A stretch of DNA of 64,000 bases, taken from positions 1 through 64,000 of the forward strand of contig CAWEXB010000014.1 in the NCBI GenBank assembly GCA_963812915.1. Reading direction: 5' to 3'. The stretch comes from JACVRW01 sp963812915. GTDB lineage: Bacteria > Actinomycetota > Thermoleophilia > Solirubrobacterales > Thermoleophilaceae. Positions 54,761 through 63,481 of this stretch are shown here, piece by piece. How positions within the stretch are numbered: position 1 is the first letter of the stretch; the number at the start of each line of letters is the position of its first letter. A program made the translations under genes and the position numbers. The notes beneath the pieces were generated by a model, which was not told where the DNA came from, did no database searches, and saw only the letters and a list, made by a program, of their open reading frames with translations.

Positions 54761-57031
54761 TCAGCGCACGTGCATCCGGGTGAGCAGCTCGGTCGCCCCG
54801 CCCTTGCTCAGCGGCTCGTTCAGATTGCCGCATTTCGGCGACTGGACGCAGGACGGACAGCCGGACTCGCAGGGACATTCGGAGATGAGCCGTAGGGCGT
54901 CTGCCACCAGTGACTCGAAGCGCTCGAATCCGGCGCGGGTTATCCCCACGCCGCCGGGGTGCCCGTCGTAGATGAAGATCGTCGGCCGTCCGGTCTGCTG
55001 ATGGAACGCTGTCGAGAGGCCGCCGATGTCCCAGCGGTCGCACATCGCTATCAGCGGCAGCACCGCGATCTGCCCGTGCTCCGTGGCATGCAGGGAACCC
55101 TGCAGCACGTCGAGCGGGAACTCGTCCCGCAGGAGGGCGTCCGGCAGCTCGTACCAGAGCGCCTGCGTGACGAACTCCTGCTCCGGCATGTCGAGCGCCA
55201 GCAGATCGAGCACGGAGTGGTCGGCCACGCGCTTCTTCTGGTAGGCGACCACCTGCTCCGTCACCGAGACGATCCCGTAGGAGAGGTCGACGCCACAGGT
55301 CTCGCGCCGGTCGCGGAGCTGCTCGATGTAGGTCTCCGACTCCTTCTTCGGCTGCGTGTACCAGTCGCCGTCGAACGGTCGCACGACCGCCCGCCGCTGC
55401 CGGAGATCGAGGTCGTCGACCTCGTAGGCGAGGCCCATGTGGAGGTAGACGGCGCCCGGGTGGACGGCGGAGTGCGCCCGGGCGGCCTCGACGGTCCCGA
55501 TCACCTCACCGCCGGCCGCCTCGACGATCGCCACGGAGTCCGGCGACGCCGAGCGCAGCGCGATGCTCGCCGCCGGGTATCCGGGCCCGCGCGGGAGGTA
55601 GCGCCCGCCGCGCTCGCGTAGCCGTCCCTGCTTTACGAGCCGCCCCGCGTGCTGCTCCCAGCGCGGGCCGAACACGTCCTCGTCCTCGGGCGTGAGCGGG
55701 AGCTCGTAGGCGGCGGCCGACAGGTGGGCGAGGTGGATCTCCTCGGACTCGTGATCCAGGATCGCCCGCTCCACCGGCCGCTCCAGGAACTCGTCGGGGT
55801 GACGGCAGAAGAACTGGTCGAGCGCGTCCTCGCCGGCAACGTACATGGCGAGACCCGGCGCGCGGCGCCCGGCGCGGCCCCACATCTGCCGCAGGCTCGC
55901 GACCGTGCCGGGGAAGGTCACGCAGAGGGCCGCGTCGAGGTCGCCGACGTCGATGCCGAGCTCGAGGGCGTTCGTGGCAACCACGGCCAGCAGGTCGCCC
56001 TCCGCGAGTCGGTGCTCGATCTCTCGGCGCTGGACGGGTGTGTAGCCGGCGCGGTACGGCACGATCCTCTCCGCCAGGTCGGTTCGCCCGGACTCCTCCA
56101 GGCGCAGCCGCGCGTAGCGCTGGATCAGCTCCACTCCGCGACGCGAGTTGAGGAAGCAGATCGTGCGGACCTCGCGCTCGACGAGGCCGGCGAGGAGCTT
56201 CGCGGCCTCGGACAGCGCCGACGCGCGCTTGCCGAGCCGCTCGTCCACGAGCGGGGGGTTCCACATCGCCACGTCGCGTTCCGACCGGGGAGCGCCGTCC
56301 TGATCCACGAGCAGGAACTCGAGGCCGGTCAGCCGCTCGGCCAGGTCACGCGGATTGGCGATCGTCGCGCTCGTGAGCACGAAGCGCGGCTCGCTTCCGT
56401 AGGCACGGGCGAGCCGGCGCAGGCGCCGCAGCACGTTCGCGACGTGGGAGCCGAACACGCCGCGGTACACGTGGGCCTCGTCGACCACCACCCAGGCGAG
56501 ATTCGCGAGCACGTCGCCCCACGAGCGGTGGTTGGGAAGCACGCCCACGTGCAGCATGTCCGGGTTGGTGAGGATGAGGTTCGAGCGCTGCCGGATCGCC
56601 CGTCTCTCCTCGCGCGGCGTGTCGCCGTCATAGATCGCGTGGCGCAGGAATCGCCCGCCGAGCTGGCCCAGCTTGCGGGCCTGGTCCTGGGCAAGCGCCT
56701 TGGTCGGGTAGAGGTAGAAGGCCCGAGCCGCGAGGTCGGCCGCGAGCGTGTCGAGCACCGGCAGGTTGAAGGCCAGCGACTTTCCGCTCGCGGTGCCGGT
56801 CGTCACCATCGCGTGGCCCCGCCGCGAGGCCTCGAGAGTGTCGGCCTGATGCGACCACAGCTCGTCGACGCCCGTACCGGCCAAAGCCTCTAGTAGAGCG
56901 GGATGGAGCCCTTCGGGCAGCGGCGTGGCGACGCCCGGGCGGGCATCCTCCCGCGCGCGCCTGACGAGCTCCTCCTCCCCGCCCGTTTCGACTATGGCCT
57001 CCCAAGGGTAGGAGGTGCGCACACGGCCCAC
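54761..57031 (-). CDS. DEAD/DEAH helicase, MrfA/YprA type with DUF1998
   Basis: A 756-aa superfamily 2 helicase. RecA1: TTGTASGKSLAFNLP (Walker A), WVVVDEAHVYRG (DEVH-like box), LTSATIANP. RecA2: ATNALELGIDVGDLDAALCV and WGRAGRRAP. The C-terminal DUF1998 region carries a four-cysteine zinc site, CPCESGCPSCVQSPKCGN. This matches Bacillus MrfA, a 3'-5' helicase for repair of mitomycin-type crosslinks. Start GTG 57031. It is divergent from gpgS, 24 bp away. Confidence 0.92.
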   Translation of the reverse strand: MGRVRTSYPWEAIVETGGEEELVRRAREDARPGVATPLPEGLHPALLEALAGTGVDELWSHQADTLEASRRGHAMVTTGTASGKSLAFNLPVLDTLAADLAARAFYLYPTKALAQDQARKLGQLGGRFLRHAIYDGDTPREERRAIRQRSNLILTNPDMLHVGVLPNHRSWGDVLANLAWVVVDEAHVYRGVFGSHVANVLRRLRRLARAYGSEPRFVLTSATIANPRDLAERLTGLEFLLVDQDGAPRSERDVAMWNPPLVDERLGKRASALSEAAKLLAGLVEREVRTICFLNSRRGVELIQRYARLRLEESGRTDLAERIVPYRAGYTPVQRREIEHRLAEGDLLAVVATNALELGIDVGDLDAALCVTFPGTVASLRQMWGRAGRRAPGLAMYVAGEDALDQFFCRHPDEFLERPVERAILDHESEEIHLAHLSAAAYELPLTPEDEDVFGPRWEQHAGRLVKQGRLRERGGRYLPRGPGYPAASIALRSASPDSVAIVEAAGGEVIGTVEAARAHSAVHPGAVYLHMGLAYEVDDLDLRQRRAVVRPFDGDWYTQPKKESETYIEQLRDRRETCGVDLSYGIVSVTEQVVAYQKKRVADHSVLDLLALDMPEQEFVTQALWYELPDALLRDEFPLDVLQGSLHATEHGQIAVLPLIAMCDRWDIGGLSTAFHQQTGRPTIFIYDGHPGGVGITRAGFERFESLVADALRLISECPCESGCPSCVQSPKCGNLNEPLSKGGATELLTRMHVR

Positions 57032-57054
57032 GGGTTGCCATAGTACGCCTGGCC

Positions 57055-57946
57055 TTGATCCCCTCCTTCCACCATTCCGACTTCCCCCTGGACCGGCTGC
57101 TCCGCAGCAAGCGGGAGAGCGTCACGCGTGGTTCTCCCGGCGCGCGAGGTCGCGGACACGATCGGCCCGATCATCGAGGAGCTGCGGTCGCTGGACCCGC
57201 TGATCGACCAGATCCTGGTGATCGACGCCGCCTCCCAGGACGGCACGGCACGGGTCGCGACCAGCCTCGGCGCCGAGGTTCATCAGGAGTCCGAGCTGTT
57301 GCCCGAGTTCGGTCAGGCGCTCGGCAAGGGCGACGCGATGTGGCGCGCGCTCGCCGTAGCCAAGGGAGATCTGATCGTCTACCTCGACTCGGACACGCGC
57401 GCCTTCTCGGCGCACTTCGCCACGGGCATGCTCGGCCCGCTTCTCTGCCAGGACGGCGTGCGCTTCGTCAAGGGCTTCTTCCGGCGACCGTTCACGACGC
57501 CCGGCGGCGAGGTGCGCCCGATCGGCGGCGGGAGGGTCACGGAGCTGACGGCCCGCCCGCTGCTGTCGGCGTTCTATCCGGAGCTCGCCGCGTTCATCCA
57601 GCCATTGGCCGGCGAGGTGGCGGCACGTCGCGACTTCTTCGACCGGCTCCCCTTCGCCACGGGCTACGCGATCGAGACCTCGATGCTGCTCCACGCCCGC
57701 GACGAGCTCGGCGGCACCGCCGGGATGGCGCAGGTCGACCTCGACGTCCGCCACAACTACCACCAGCCCCTGCCCCAGCTGGGCCCGATGGCCTACGCCG
57801 TCCTGCGCGTGGTGCTCGAGCGGCTGCGACGGGACGGGCGGCTGGTCGACGACCACGCTCCGCCGCTCCAGACATCGGACGGCCAGCTCATACAGGTCGA
57901 GTTGGTCGAACGCCCGCCCTACGCGTCGATCCGCGCCCGCGCGTAG
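57055..57946 (+). CDS. gpgS: Glucosyl-3-phosphoglycerate synthase, frameshifted
   Basis: GT81 family glycosyltransferase, about 296 aa after repair, joining NDP-glucose to 3-phosphoglycerate in the first step to glucosylglycerate. The N-terminal SFHHSDFPLDRLL lies in one frame, and VVLPAREVADTIGP onwards in another; an extra C near 57126 (ACGCGTGG) explains the split. Metal/nucleotide motif YLDSDTR, acceptor region FVKGFFRRPF and GGGRVTEL, and GYAIETSML fit GpgS. Start TTG 57055. It overlaps or abuts the HAD gene. Confidence 0.88.
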
Positions 57947-57968
57947 CTTTCTTACTAGCCTCCGCGGT

Positions 57969-58781
57969 CTGATCCGTTGCGTTTACACCGATCTGGACGG
58001 CACGCTGCTCGGAAAGGGTGCCTCGCTCTTCCGCACCGCGGAGGGCGATTTCACCCTGCTCGCCGCCCGCGCCCTCGAGGCCTGCCACCGGGCGGGCGCC
58101 GAGGTGGTCATCAAGTCCGGGCGCCGGCGGGCGCAGGTGATGGAGGACGCGCGCCTGATGGGCCAGACCTCCTACATCTTCGAGGTGGGCACGGGCATGG
58201 TCGTCGACGGCGAGCTGACCTTCCTCACCGGCGACCTCCAGCCGCAGGACGGGCTCACCATCCACGCGCAGATCGCCGAATCGGGCGCACCCGACCTGCT
58301 GCTCGAGCGCTACCCGGGCCGGCTGGAACGGCACGCGCCATGGCATCTCGACCGTGAGGTGTCGCACCTCTTCCGGGGACTGGTCGACCCGCGCGAGGTC
58401 GGCGAACTGCTCATGGCCGAAGGGCACGCCGGCTTGCGACTCGTGGACAACGGCGAGATCTCCCGCAGCGAGACGTCGCTCGATCTGCCTGGGCAGCCCC
58501 ACGCCTATCACCTGATTCCCGCGGCCGCGTCCAAGGCCGGCGCCGTCGCACGTCACATGCGGGCGCGCGGCTATGCCCGCGAGGAGTGCATCGGAGTGGG
58601 CGACTCGCGCGAGGATCTCGAGGTGGCCGAGGTCGTGGGTCGCTTCTTCCTGGTGTCGAACGCGGCGGCGGGCGACACCTCCGCCTACCCCAACGTCGAG
58701 CGCACGGAGGCCGCGATGAGCGAGGGCTTCTACGAAGCCGTGATCCGGGCGCTGGCCGAGGTGCGCCAGAGTGTGGCCTGA
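57969..58781 (+). CDS. HAD phosphatase, mannosyl/glucosyl-3-phosphoglycerate phosphatase-like
   Basis: About 270 aa HAD-superfamily phosphatase. DxD motif YTDLDGTLLG lies right at the N-terminus, motif II region VVIKSGRRRAQVM, lysine ASKAGAV and motif IV CIGVGDSREDLEVAEVV. Position after gpgS suggests it removes the phosphate from glucosyl-3-phosphoglycerate. No ATG/GTG/TTG lies ahead of the DxD motif; CTG 57969 is the nearest plausible start, or another indel hides it. The frame from 58104 alone would lack the catalytic Asp. Confidence 0.8.
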   Translation: MIRCVYTDLDGTLLGKGASLFRTAEGDFTLLAARALEACHRAGAEVVIKSGRRRAQVMEDARLMGQTSYIFEVGTGMVVDGELTFLTGDLQPQDGLTIHAQIAESGAPDLLLERYPGRLERHAPWHLDREVSHLFRGLVDPREVGELLMAEGHAGLRLVDNGEISRSETSLDLPGQPHAYHLIPAAASKAGAVARHMRARGYAREECIGVGDSREDLEVAEVVGRFFLVSNAAAGDTSAYPNVERTEAAMSEGFYEAVIRALAEVRQSVA

Positions 58782-58854
58782 GACTCGCGCAGGCTCGTAA
58801 CCATCGTTACAATCGTGGGTATTCGTGGCATACGAATGCGCTGGTTCCAGCGCC

Positions 58855-58876
58855 GCGGCGGCCTAGTCGCCGCCGC
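58855..58876. terminator. First hairpin between convergent genes
   Basis: GCGGCGGC / GCCGCCGC, 8-bp perfect stem with a 6-nt loop, downstream of the HAD gene. Confidence 0.45.
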
Positions 58877-58890
58877 ACGGGTGAGGCAGC

Positions 58891-58916
58891 ACGGGCGCTC
58901 CCTCGGGAGCGCCCGT
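58891..58916. terminator. Bidirectional terminator hairpin
   Basis: ACGGGCGCTCC-CTCG-GGAGCGCCCGT: perfect 11-bp stem with a tetraloop, between the converging HAD phosphatase and glycerate kinase genes. A good bidirectional terminator for a GC-rich genome. Confidence 0.75.
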
Positions 58917-58936
58917 CGCTAAGCGGTCTCCGCTAC

Positions 58937-59899
58937 TCACACGAGCTCGCGGCCCGCTTGGGCGAGCTCCTCGAGCGTCGTCGCCTCCGTGACCGAGGCG
59001 AGGTCGAGAATGCGCTCCTGGAACGGGTCGAGCGCGTTGCGGCCGACGACCGCGTGGCAGGCGACGCCCCCCTGTCGGCATCGCCTCGCGACCTCGCCGA
59101 CGATCTTGCCCTGGAGGGTCTGCTCGTCGAGGCTGCCCTCGCCCGTCACCACGAAGGCGGCGGCGCGCATGCGATCGTCGAAGCCGATCGCATCCAGCAC
59201 GTAGGCCGCGCCCGGTACGAGTCGCGCGCCGTGCTCGGCCCATAGCGCGCCTGAGAGGCCGCCCGCGGCGCCGCTCATGGGCTCGCCGCGAGGGTCGCGG
59301 CGATACCGCTCGGCCAGGCTGTGGAGGCGGCGCTCGAGCCGCTCCACCGTTGCCGGGTCGGCGCCCTTCTGCGGGCCGAACACGCTTGCGGCCCGCTCGA
59401 ACGGAGTTCGCACGTCGGCCAGCACGTCGATCTCCACCTGCACGCCGGCCTCGTCGAGCGCCTCGATTGCGCCGGCTCCCCCGTCGGTCGTGGCGGAGCC
59501 GCCGACCGTGACGATCACCCGTTCGGCGCCGGCCTCGGCGGCGGCGGCGATCAGCTCGCCGGTGCCGCGGGTGGTGGCCGCCCACGCGTCTCGCTCGCCC
59601 TCGTCGACCAGTCCCAGGCCGCTCGCCTGGGCGGCCTCGACGACCGCGGCGCCATCGGGCAGCACGGCGAACGAGGCTTCCACCGGGCGGCCGAGCGGAT
59701 CGCTCGCGGTGGCCGTGTGGATCTCTCCGCCGAGCGCGCGCACGAGCACCTCCATCGTGCCCTCGCCGCCGTCCGCGACCGGGAGCTCGACCGCCTCGCG
59801 TCCCGCCGCCAGCAGGCCGGAGGCGATCGCGCCGGCCACGTCGCTCGCGGAGAAGGTGCCCTTGAAGGAGTCGGGAGCGACCAGCGCCTCGAGGGTCAC
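58937..59899 (-). CDS. garK: Glycerate kinase
   Basis: A 320-aa class I/II glycerate kinase: APDSFKGTFSASDVAGAIASGL, VADGGEGTMEVLVRALGG, TTRGTGELIAAAAEAGA, VTVGGSATTDGGAGAIEAL, VFGPQKGADPATVERLE and VTGEGSLDEQTLQGK are all the family blocks. It phosphorylates D-glycerate to 2- or 3-phosphoglycerate. Converges with the glucosylglycerate genes, whose product yields glycerate on hydrolysis, so a salvage role is plausible. Start GTG 59899 overlaps the macrodomain gene stop (GTGA). Confidence 0.92.
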   Translation of the reverse strand: MTLEALVAPDSFKGTFSASDVAGAIASGLLAAGREAVELPVADGGEGTMEVLVRALGGEIHTATASDPLGRPVEASFAVLPDGAAVVEAAQASGLGLVDEGERDAWAATTRGTGELIAAAAEAGAERVIVTVGGSATTDGGAGAIEALDEAGVQVEIDVLADVRTPFERAASVFGPQKGADPATVERLERRLHSLAERYRRDPRGEPMSGAAGGLSGALWAEHGARLVPGAAYVLDAIGFDDRMRAAAFVVTGEGSLDEQTLQGKIVGEVARRCRQGGVACHAVVGRNALDPFQERILDLASVTEATTLEELAQAGRELV

Positions 59900-60381
59900 A
59901 ACGCCTCGCGAAACACCCGCTCGGCCTCGTCGCCGTGCACCGCGAACACAATGCGCTCGAGCCGGCCCTCGTGTCCGCGCGCCACGCCCACCATGAGTCG
60001 CGCGGCCTCATCGATCGGGAAGCCGCCAACGCCGGTACCGAAGGCGACAAGCGCGAGCGAGCGGCAGCCGAGCTCCTCCGCCTTCGCCAGCGTGGAGCGG
60101 GTCGCGCGCTCGATTATCTCGGCGGACGTCGGCCCGCCGAGCTCCATCGTGGCGGCGTGGATCACCCAGCGGGCCGGCATATCGCCTGCTGTCGTCTCGA
60201 CCGCGTCGCCCAGCGCGATCGGCGCCTGCTCTTGGGACTCGCGCTGCACGGACGGCCCGCCGGCCCGCGAAATGGCGCCCGCGACCCCACCCCCGTGCCT
60301 CAGCTGTGTGTTGGCCGCATTCGCGATCGCGTCGACCTCGAGCGCGGTCACGTCCGCCTGCATCACTTCCAGCTCCGCCAT
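59896..60381 (-). CDS. Macrodomain (ADP-ribose-binding) protein
   Basis: A 161-aa single macrodomain, probably a deacetylase of O-acetyl-ADP-ribose or de-ADP-ribosylase. Signatures: LEVMQADVTALEVDAIANAANTQLRHGGGVAGAI (ADP-ribose site Asn/Gly loop), AGDMPARWVIHAATM, SLALVAFGTGVGGFP (second loop). Start ATG 60381; the longer frame to 60474 is antisense to the YCII leader. Overlaps glycerate kinase by four bases, so co-translated. Confidence 0.88.
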   Translation of the reverse strand: MAELEVMQADVTALEVDAIANAANTQLRHGGGVAGAISRAGGPSVQRESQEQAPIALGDAVETTAGDMPARWVIHAATMELGGPTSAEIIERATRSTLAKAEELGCRSLALVAFGTGVGGFPIDEAARLMVGVARGHEGRLERIVFAVHGDEAERVFREAL

Positions 60382-60472
60382 GGGGCCAATCCTAGGTGTC
60401 GATCTCGTCCCCCGCCGTTCGTCGTCATCATGAAGGCGGCGGAGGGCGCCGCCCGGCCCAAGGAGGTCTTCC

Positions 60473-61261
60473 ATGAGGTACCTGCTGACTCTCTACACGG
60501 ACGAGAGCCTCAACGAGGCTGCTACGCCGGACGAGATGACGAGCCTGATGAACGAGTACACGGAGCTGACACGCGAGTGGCAGGACAGGGGCGTGATGCT
60601 GGCCGGCGAGGGTCTGGATCCCTCCTCGACCGCCACCACCGTGCGCGTGCGCGGCGGGGAGCGCCTAATCACCGACGGCCCCTTCGCCGAGTCGAAGGAG
60701 CAGCTCGGCGGCTACTACGTCCTCGACTGCGGCAGCATCGACGAGGCGATCGCGCTCGCGGCGAGGATCCCCGCGGCACGGCGCGGCTGCGTCGAGGTGA
60801 GGCCGGTCATCAACTACGAGGCCATGGGGACCGAGCCGCCGACGTGGCGGAGCGACTTCCACGGCAAGAAGTACGTGCTCACGCTCTGGGGCGACGAGAG
60901 CGTGTGGGAGACCTGGACGCCCGAGCAGGCCCAGCAGGAGATGGGCCGCTGGGTGGAGTACGACCGCGAGGCCACGGCCGCGGGCGTGATGCTGGGAGGC
61001 GAGGGCCTCGAGCCGACGCCGACGGCCAAGACGATTCGCGTGCGCGACGGCGAGCAGCTCGTCAGCGACGGGCCGTTCGCCGAGACCAAGGAGCAGCTCG
61101 GCGGCTTCTACCTGCTCGACTGCAAGAACCTCGACGAGGCGATCGAGTGGGCGGCCAAAGTGCCCGTGCCCGACGACGAGCCGGTGGAGATCCGGCCGGT
61201 GATGGACTACACGGGCACGTCGTACGAGGAGGTTGAGCGACCGGCGGAGGCGCGCTCGTAG
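60473..61261 (+). CDS. Duplicated YCII/DGPF-domain protein
   Basis: A 262-aa protein with two YCII-related (DGPF) domains in tandem (about 1-120 and 130-250), each with the TDGPFAES/SDGPFAET signature and a KEQLGGYYVLDC/KEQLGGFYLLDC strand. Stand-alone single-domain versions usually neighbour ECF42-type sigma factors, as here. Start ATG 60473 with perfect AAGGAGG. Possible heme- or small-molecule-binding partner; function unproven. Confidence 0.88.
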   Translation: MRYLLTLYTDESLNEAATPDEMTSLMNEYTELTREWQDRGVMLAGEGLDPSSTATTVRVRGGERLITDGPFAESKEQLGGYYVLDCGSIDEAIALAARIPAARRGCVEVRPVINYEAMGTEPPTWRSDFHGKKYVLTLWGDESVWETWTPEQAQQEMGRWVEYDREATAAGVMLGGEGLEPTPTAKTIRVRDGEQLVSDGPFAETKEQLGGFYLLDCKNLDEAIEWAAKVPVPDDEPVEIRPVMDYTGTSYEEVERPAEARS

Positions 61262-62487
61262 CGACCTCCGCCTCGGTTGTCGACCGCCTGTTCCGGCGCG
61301 AGTCGGGGCGGGCGGTCGCCACGCTGATCCGGATCCTCGGCGACTTCGACCTCGCCGAGGACGCCGTGCAGGAGGCGTTCGCGGTCGCGCTCGAGCGCTG
61401 GCCACGCGACGGGCTGCCGGACAATCCCGCCGCCTGGATCGTCCGAACGGCCCGCAACAAGGCGATCGACCGCCTGCGCCGCGAGCGCCGCTACGAGGAG
61501 AAGCTGCGCGAGCTCGAGGCGCTCGCCCCGCCCGGCGCCGAGCCCACCGCCGACGACATGACCTCGATTCCCGACGACCGGCTGCGACTCTTCTTCACCT
61601 GCTGCCACCCGGCGCTCGCCGTCGAGGCGCGAGTGGCGCTCACCCTGCGCACGCTCGGCGGACTCTCCACCGGGGAGGTCGCGCGAGCGTTCCTCGTCTC
61701 CGAGCGCACGATGGCGCAGCGTCTGGTGCGCGCCAAGCGGAAGATCCGCGCGGCGCGCATTCCCTACCAGGTGCCCGAGGACCACGAGCTGCCGGACCGG
61801 ATGCGCTCGGTGCTGGCCGCCCTCTATCTGATCTTCAACGAGGGCTATCTGGCCACGAGCGGCGACACGCTCGTCCGCCGTGAGCTCTGCGACGAGGCGA
61901 TCCGCCTCGCCCGGGTGCTCGTGGAGCTGATGCCCGACGAGAGCGACGCGATCGGGCTGCTCGCGCTCATGCTGCTGCACCATTCGCGCCGGGACGCGCG
62001 TGTCGACGAGCGGGGCGGGCTGGTCCTGCTCGAGGAGCAGGACCGCTCACTCTGGCGGCACGACGAGATCGCCGAGGGCACGGCTCTGGCGCGCCGCTCG
62101 GGAGCGCGTGGCCCGTACGGGCTGCAGGCCGCGATCGCGGCCGAGCACGCGCTGGCCCCTTCCGCGCGGGCCGTGAACTGGCCGGCGATCGCCGCACTGT
62201 ACGAGCGGCTCGCCGAGGCGTCGCCCTCGCCGATCGTGGAGCTGAACCGCGCGGTGGCGGTGGCGATGGCAGAGGGGCCGGAGCGCGGCCTCGAGCTGGT
62301 GGATGGGCTGTCGGACGCGACCGAGCTGCGGCGCTACCACCTGCTGCACGCGACCCGCGCCGACCTGCTGCGCCGCCTGGGGCGCGAGGAGGAGGCGGCG
62401 GAGGCGTACCGTCGGGCCCACGACCTCGCCGAGAACCCCGTGGAGCGAGCCTTTCTCGAGCGGCGTTTGGCGGAGCTTCGCCGGTGA
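61258..62487 (+). CDS. ECF42-type RNA polymerase sigma factor
   Basis: An extracytoplasmic-function sigma factor of about 409 aa. Sigma region 2: VVDRLFRRESGRAVATLIRILGDFDLAEDAVQEAFAVALERW; region 4: RVALTLRTLGGLSTGEVARAFLVSERTMAQRLVRAKRKI. A C-terminal half of TPR-like helices (from about 190) is characteristic of ECF42 and is needed for activity in relatives. No ATG/GTG/TTG precedes region 2; a TTG at 61233 in another frame, next to AGGAGG, would join it through one extra base, in keeping with other lesions here. Partner gene is the duplicated DGPF protein. Confidence 0.85.
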   Translation, partial: VATSASVVDRLFRRESGRAVATLIRILGDFDLAEDAVQEAFAVALERWPRDGLPDNPAAWIVRTARNKAIDRLRRERRYEEKLRELEALAPPGAEPTADDMTSIPDDRLRLFFTCCHPALAVEARVALTLRTLGGLSTGEVARAFLVSERTMAQRLVRAKRKIRAARIPYQVPEDHELPDRMRSVLAALYLIFNEGYLATSGDTLVRRELCDEAIRLARVLVELMPDESDAIGLLALMLLHHSRRDARVDERGGLVLLEEQDRSLWRHDEIAEGTALARRSGARGPYGLQAAIAAEHALAPSARAVNWPAIAALYERLAEASPSPIVELNRAVAVAMAEGPERGLELVDGLSDATELRRYHLLHATRADLLRRLGREEEAAEAYRRAHDLAENPVERAFLERRLAELRR

Positions 62488-62497
62488 GGATCCGGCG

Positions 62498-63454
62498 TCA
62501 CTCCCGGAGCTGGGAGACGTCGCATTCGCCCGGCTCCTTGTCGGTCCGCCAGCGGAGGAACTTCGCGCCGTGGCGTATTCGGCGGCCGGTGATGTGGTCG
62601 AAGGCCACCTCGCAGACGAGCTCCGGGCGCAGTCCCTCCCAGACCAGCTCCTCCTCGGACTTCCAGCGGCTCGGCTCACCCGAGCCGCGCTCGCCGGTCC
62701 TGTAGGGCTCGAGCAGCTCCAGCAGCTCGCGCTTCTGCTTCGCGCTGAAGCCCGAGGTGTGGCCGACGATGTGCAGCTCGCCGTCGTCGTACATTCCGAG
62801 GATCAGCGAGCCCACGGTGTTCGGCTCCTTGCCGAAGCGGAACGCCGCGACCACCGCGTCGGCCGTGCGCACGCGCTTGATCTTGAGCATGCCCGTGCGC
62901 TCGCCGGGGCGGTAGGGCGCGGATGCCTCCTTGGCGATCACTCCCTCGCCCGTGCCGGCGAGCCACTCCCCCGCGGAGCCCGGGTCGCCGGTGACGGGCG
63001 TGAGCTGCACGGGATCCGCCACGACGCCGGCCAGGCGCTCGCGGCGTTCCTCGAAGGGCAGCTCGAGAAGGGCCTCGTCGCCCTCGGCGAGCAGATCGAA
63101 GGCCACGAGCTCCGCGGGAGTCTCACGCGCGAGACGCTCCACGCGTGAGGCGGCGGGGTGGATCCGCTGGGACAGCAGGTCGAACTCCTGGACCCCATCC
63201 ACCACGACGACCATCTCCCCGTCCAGCACCACGCGCTCCGCGGGCAGCGAGAGCACCTGCTCCACCACGTCGGGGAAATAGCGGTTCATCGGCCGTCCAT
63301 TGCGACTCTGTAGGTGGACGTCCGAGCCGTCGCGAAACACGATCGTGCGGAAGCCGTCCCACTTGGGCTCGTAGCGCCAGTCGTCGCCCGACGGCAGGTC
63401 CTTCGCCGAGCGGGCGAGCTGCGGCTTCAGCGGCGGCGTGAGGGGAAGGGCCAC
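62498..63454 (-). CDS. ATP-dependent DNA ligase (LigC-type)
   Basis: A 318-aa compact ligase: nucleotidyltransferase motif EPKWDGFRT (adenylated Lys), DGEMVVV, LVAFDLLAEG, EGVIAKEASAPYRPG, MLKIKRVRTADAVVAAFRFG, then the OB domain ending WRTDKEPGEC. Actinobacterial LigC enzymes act in base-excision and end repair. Start 63454, downstream of the ECF42 gene in convergent orientation (10 bp between stops). Confidence 0.92.
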   Translation of the reverse strand: MALPLTPPLKPQLARSAKDLPSGDDWRYEPKWDGFRTIVFRDGSDVHLQSRNGRPMNRYFPDVVEQVLSLPAERVVLDGEMVVVVDGVQEFDLLSQRIHPAASRVERLARETPAELVAFDLLAEGDEALLELPFEERRERLAGVVADPVQLTPVTGDPGSAGEWLAGTGEGVIAKEASAPYRPGERTGMLKIKRVRTADAVVAAFRFGKEPNTVGSLILGMYDDGELHIVGHTSGFSAKQKRELLELLEPYRTGERGSGEPSRWKSEEELVWEGLRPELVCEVAFDHITGRRIRHGAKFLRWRTDKEPGECDVSQLRE

Positions 63455-63481
63455 GAGTGCGGGACGTTACCGTTGATCGGC

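Noticed and set aside
58104..58781. HAD phosphatase starting at GTG 58104
   Set aside because: This start would drop the catalytic DxD motif, which is intact upstream in the same frame.
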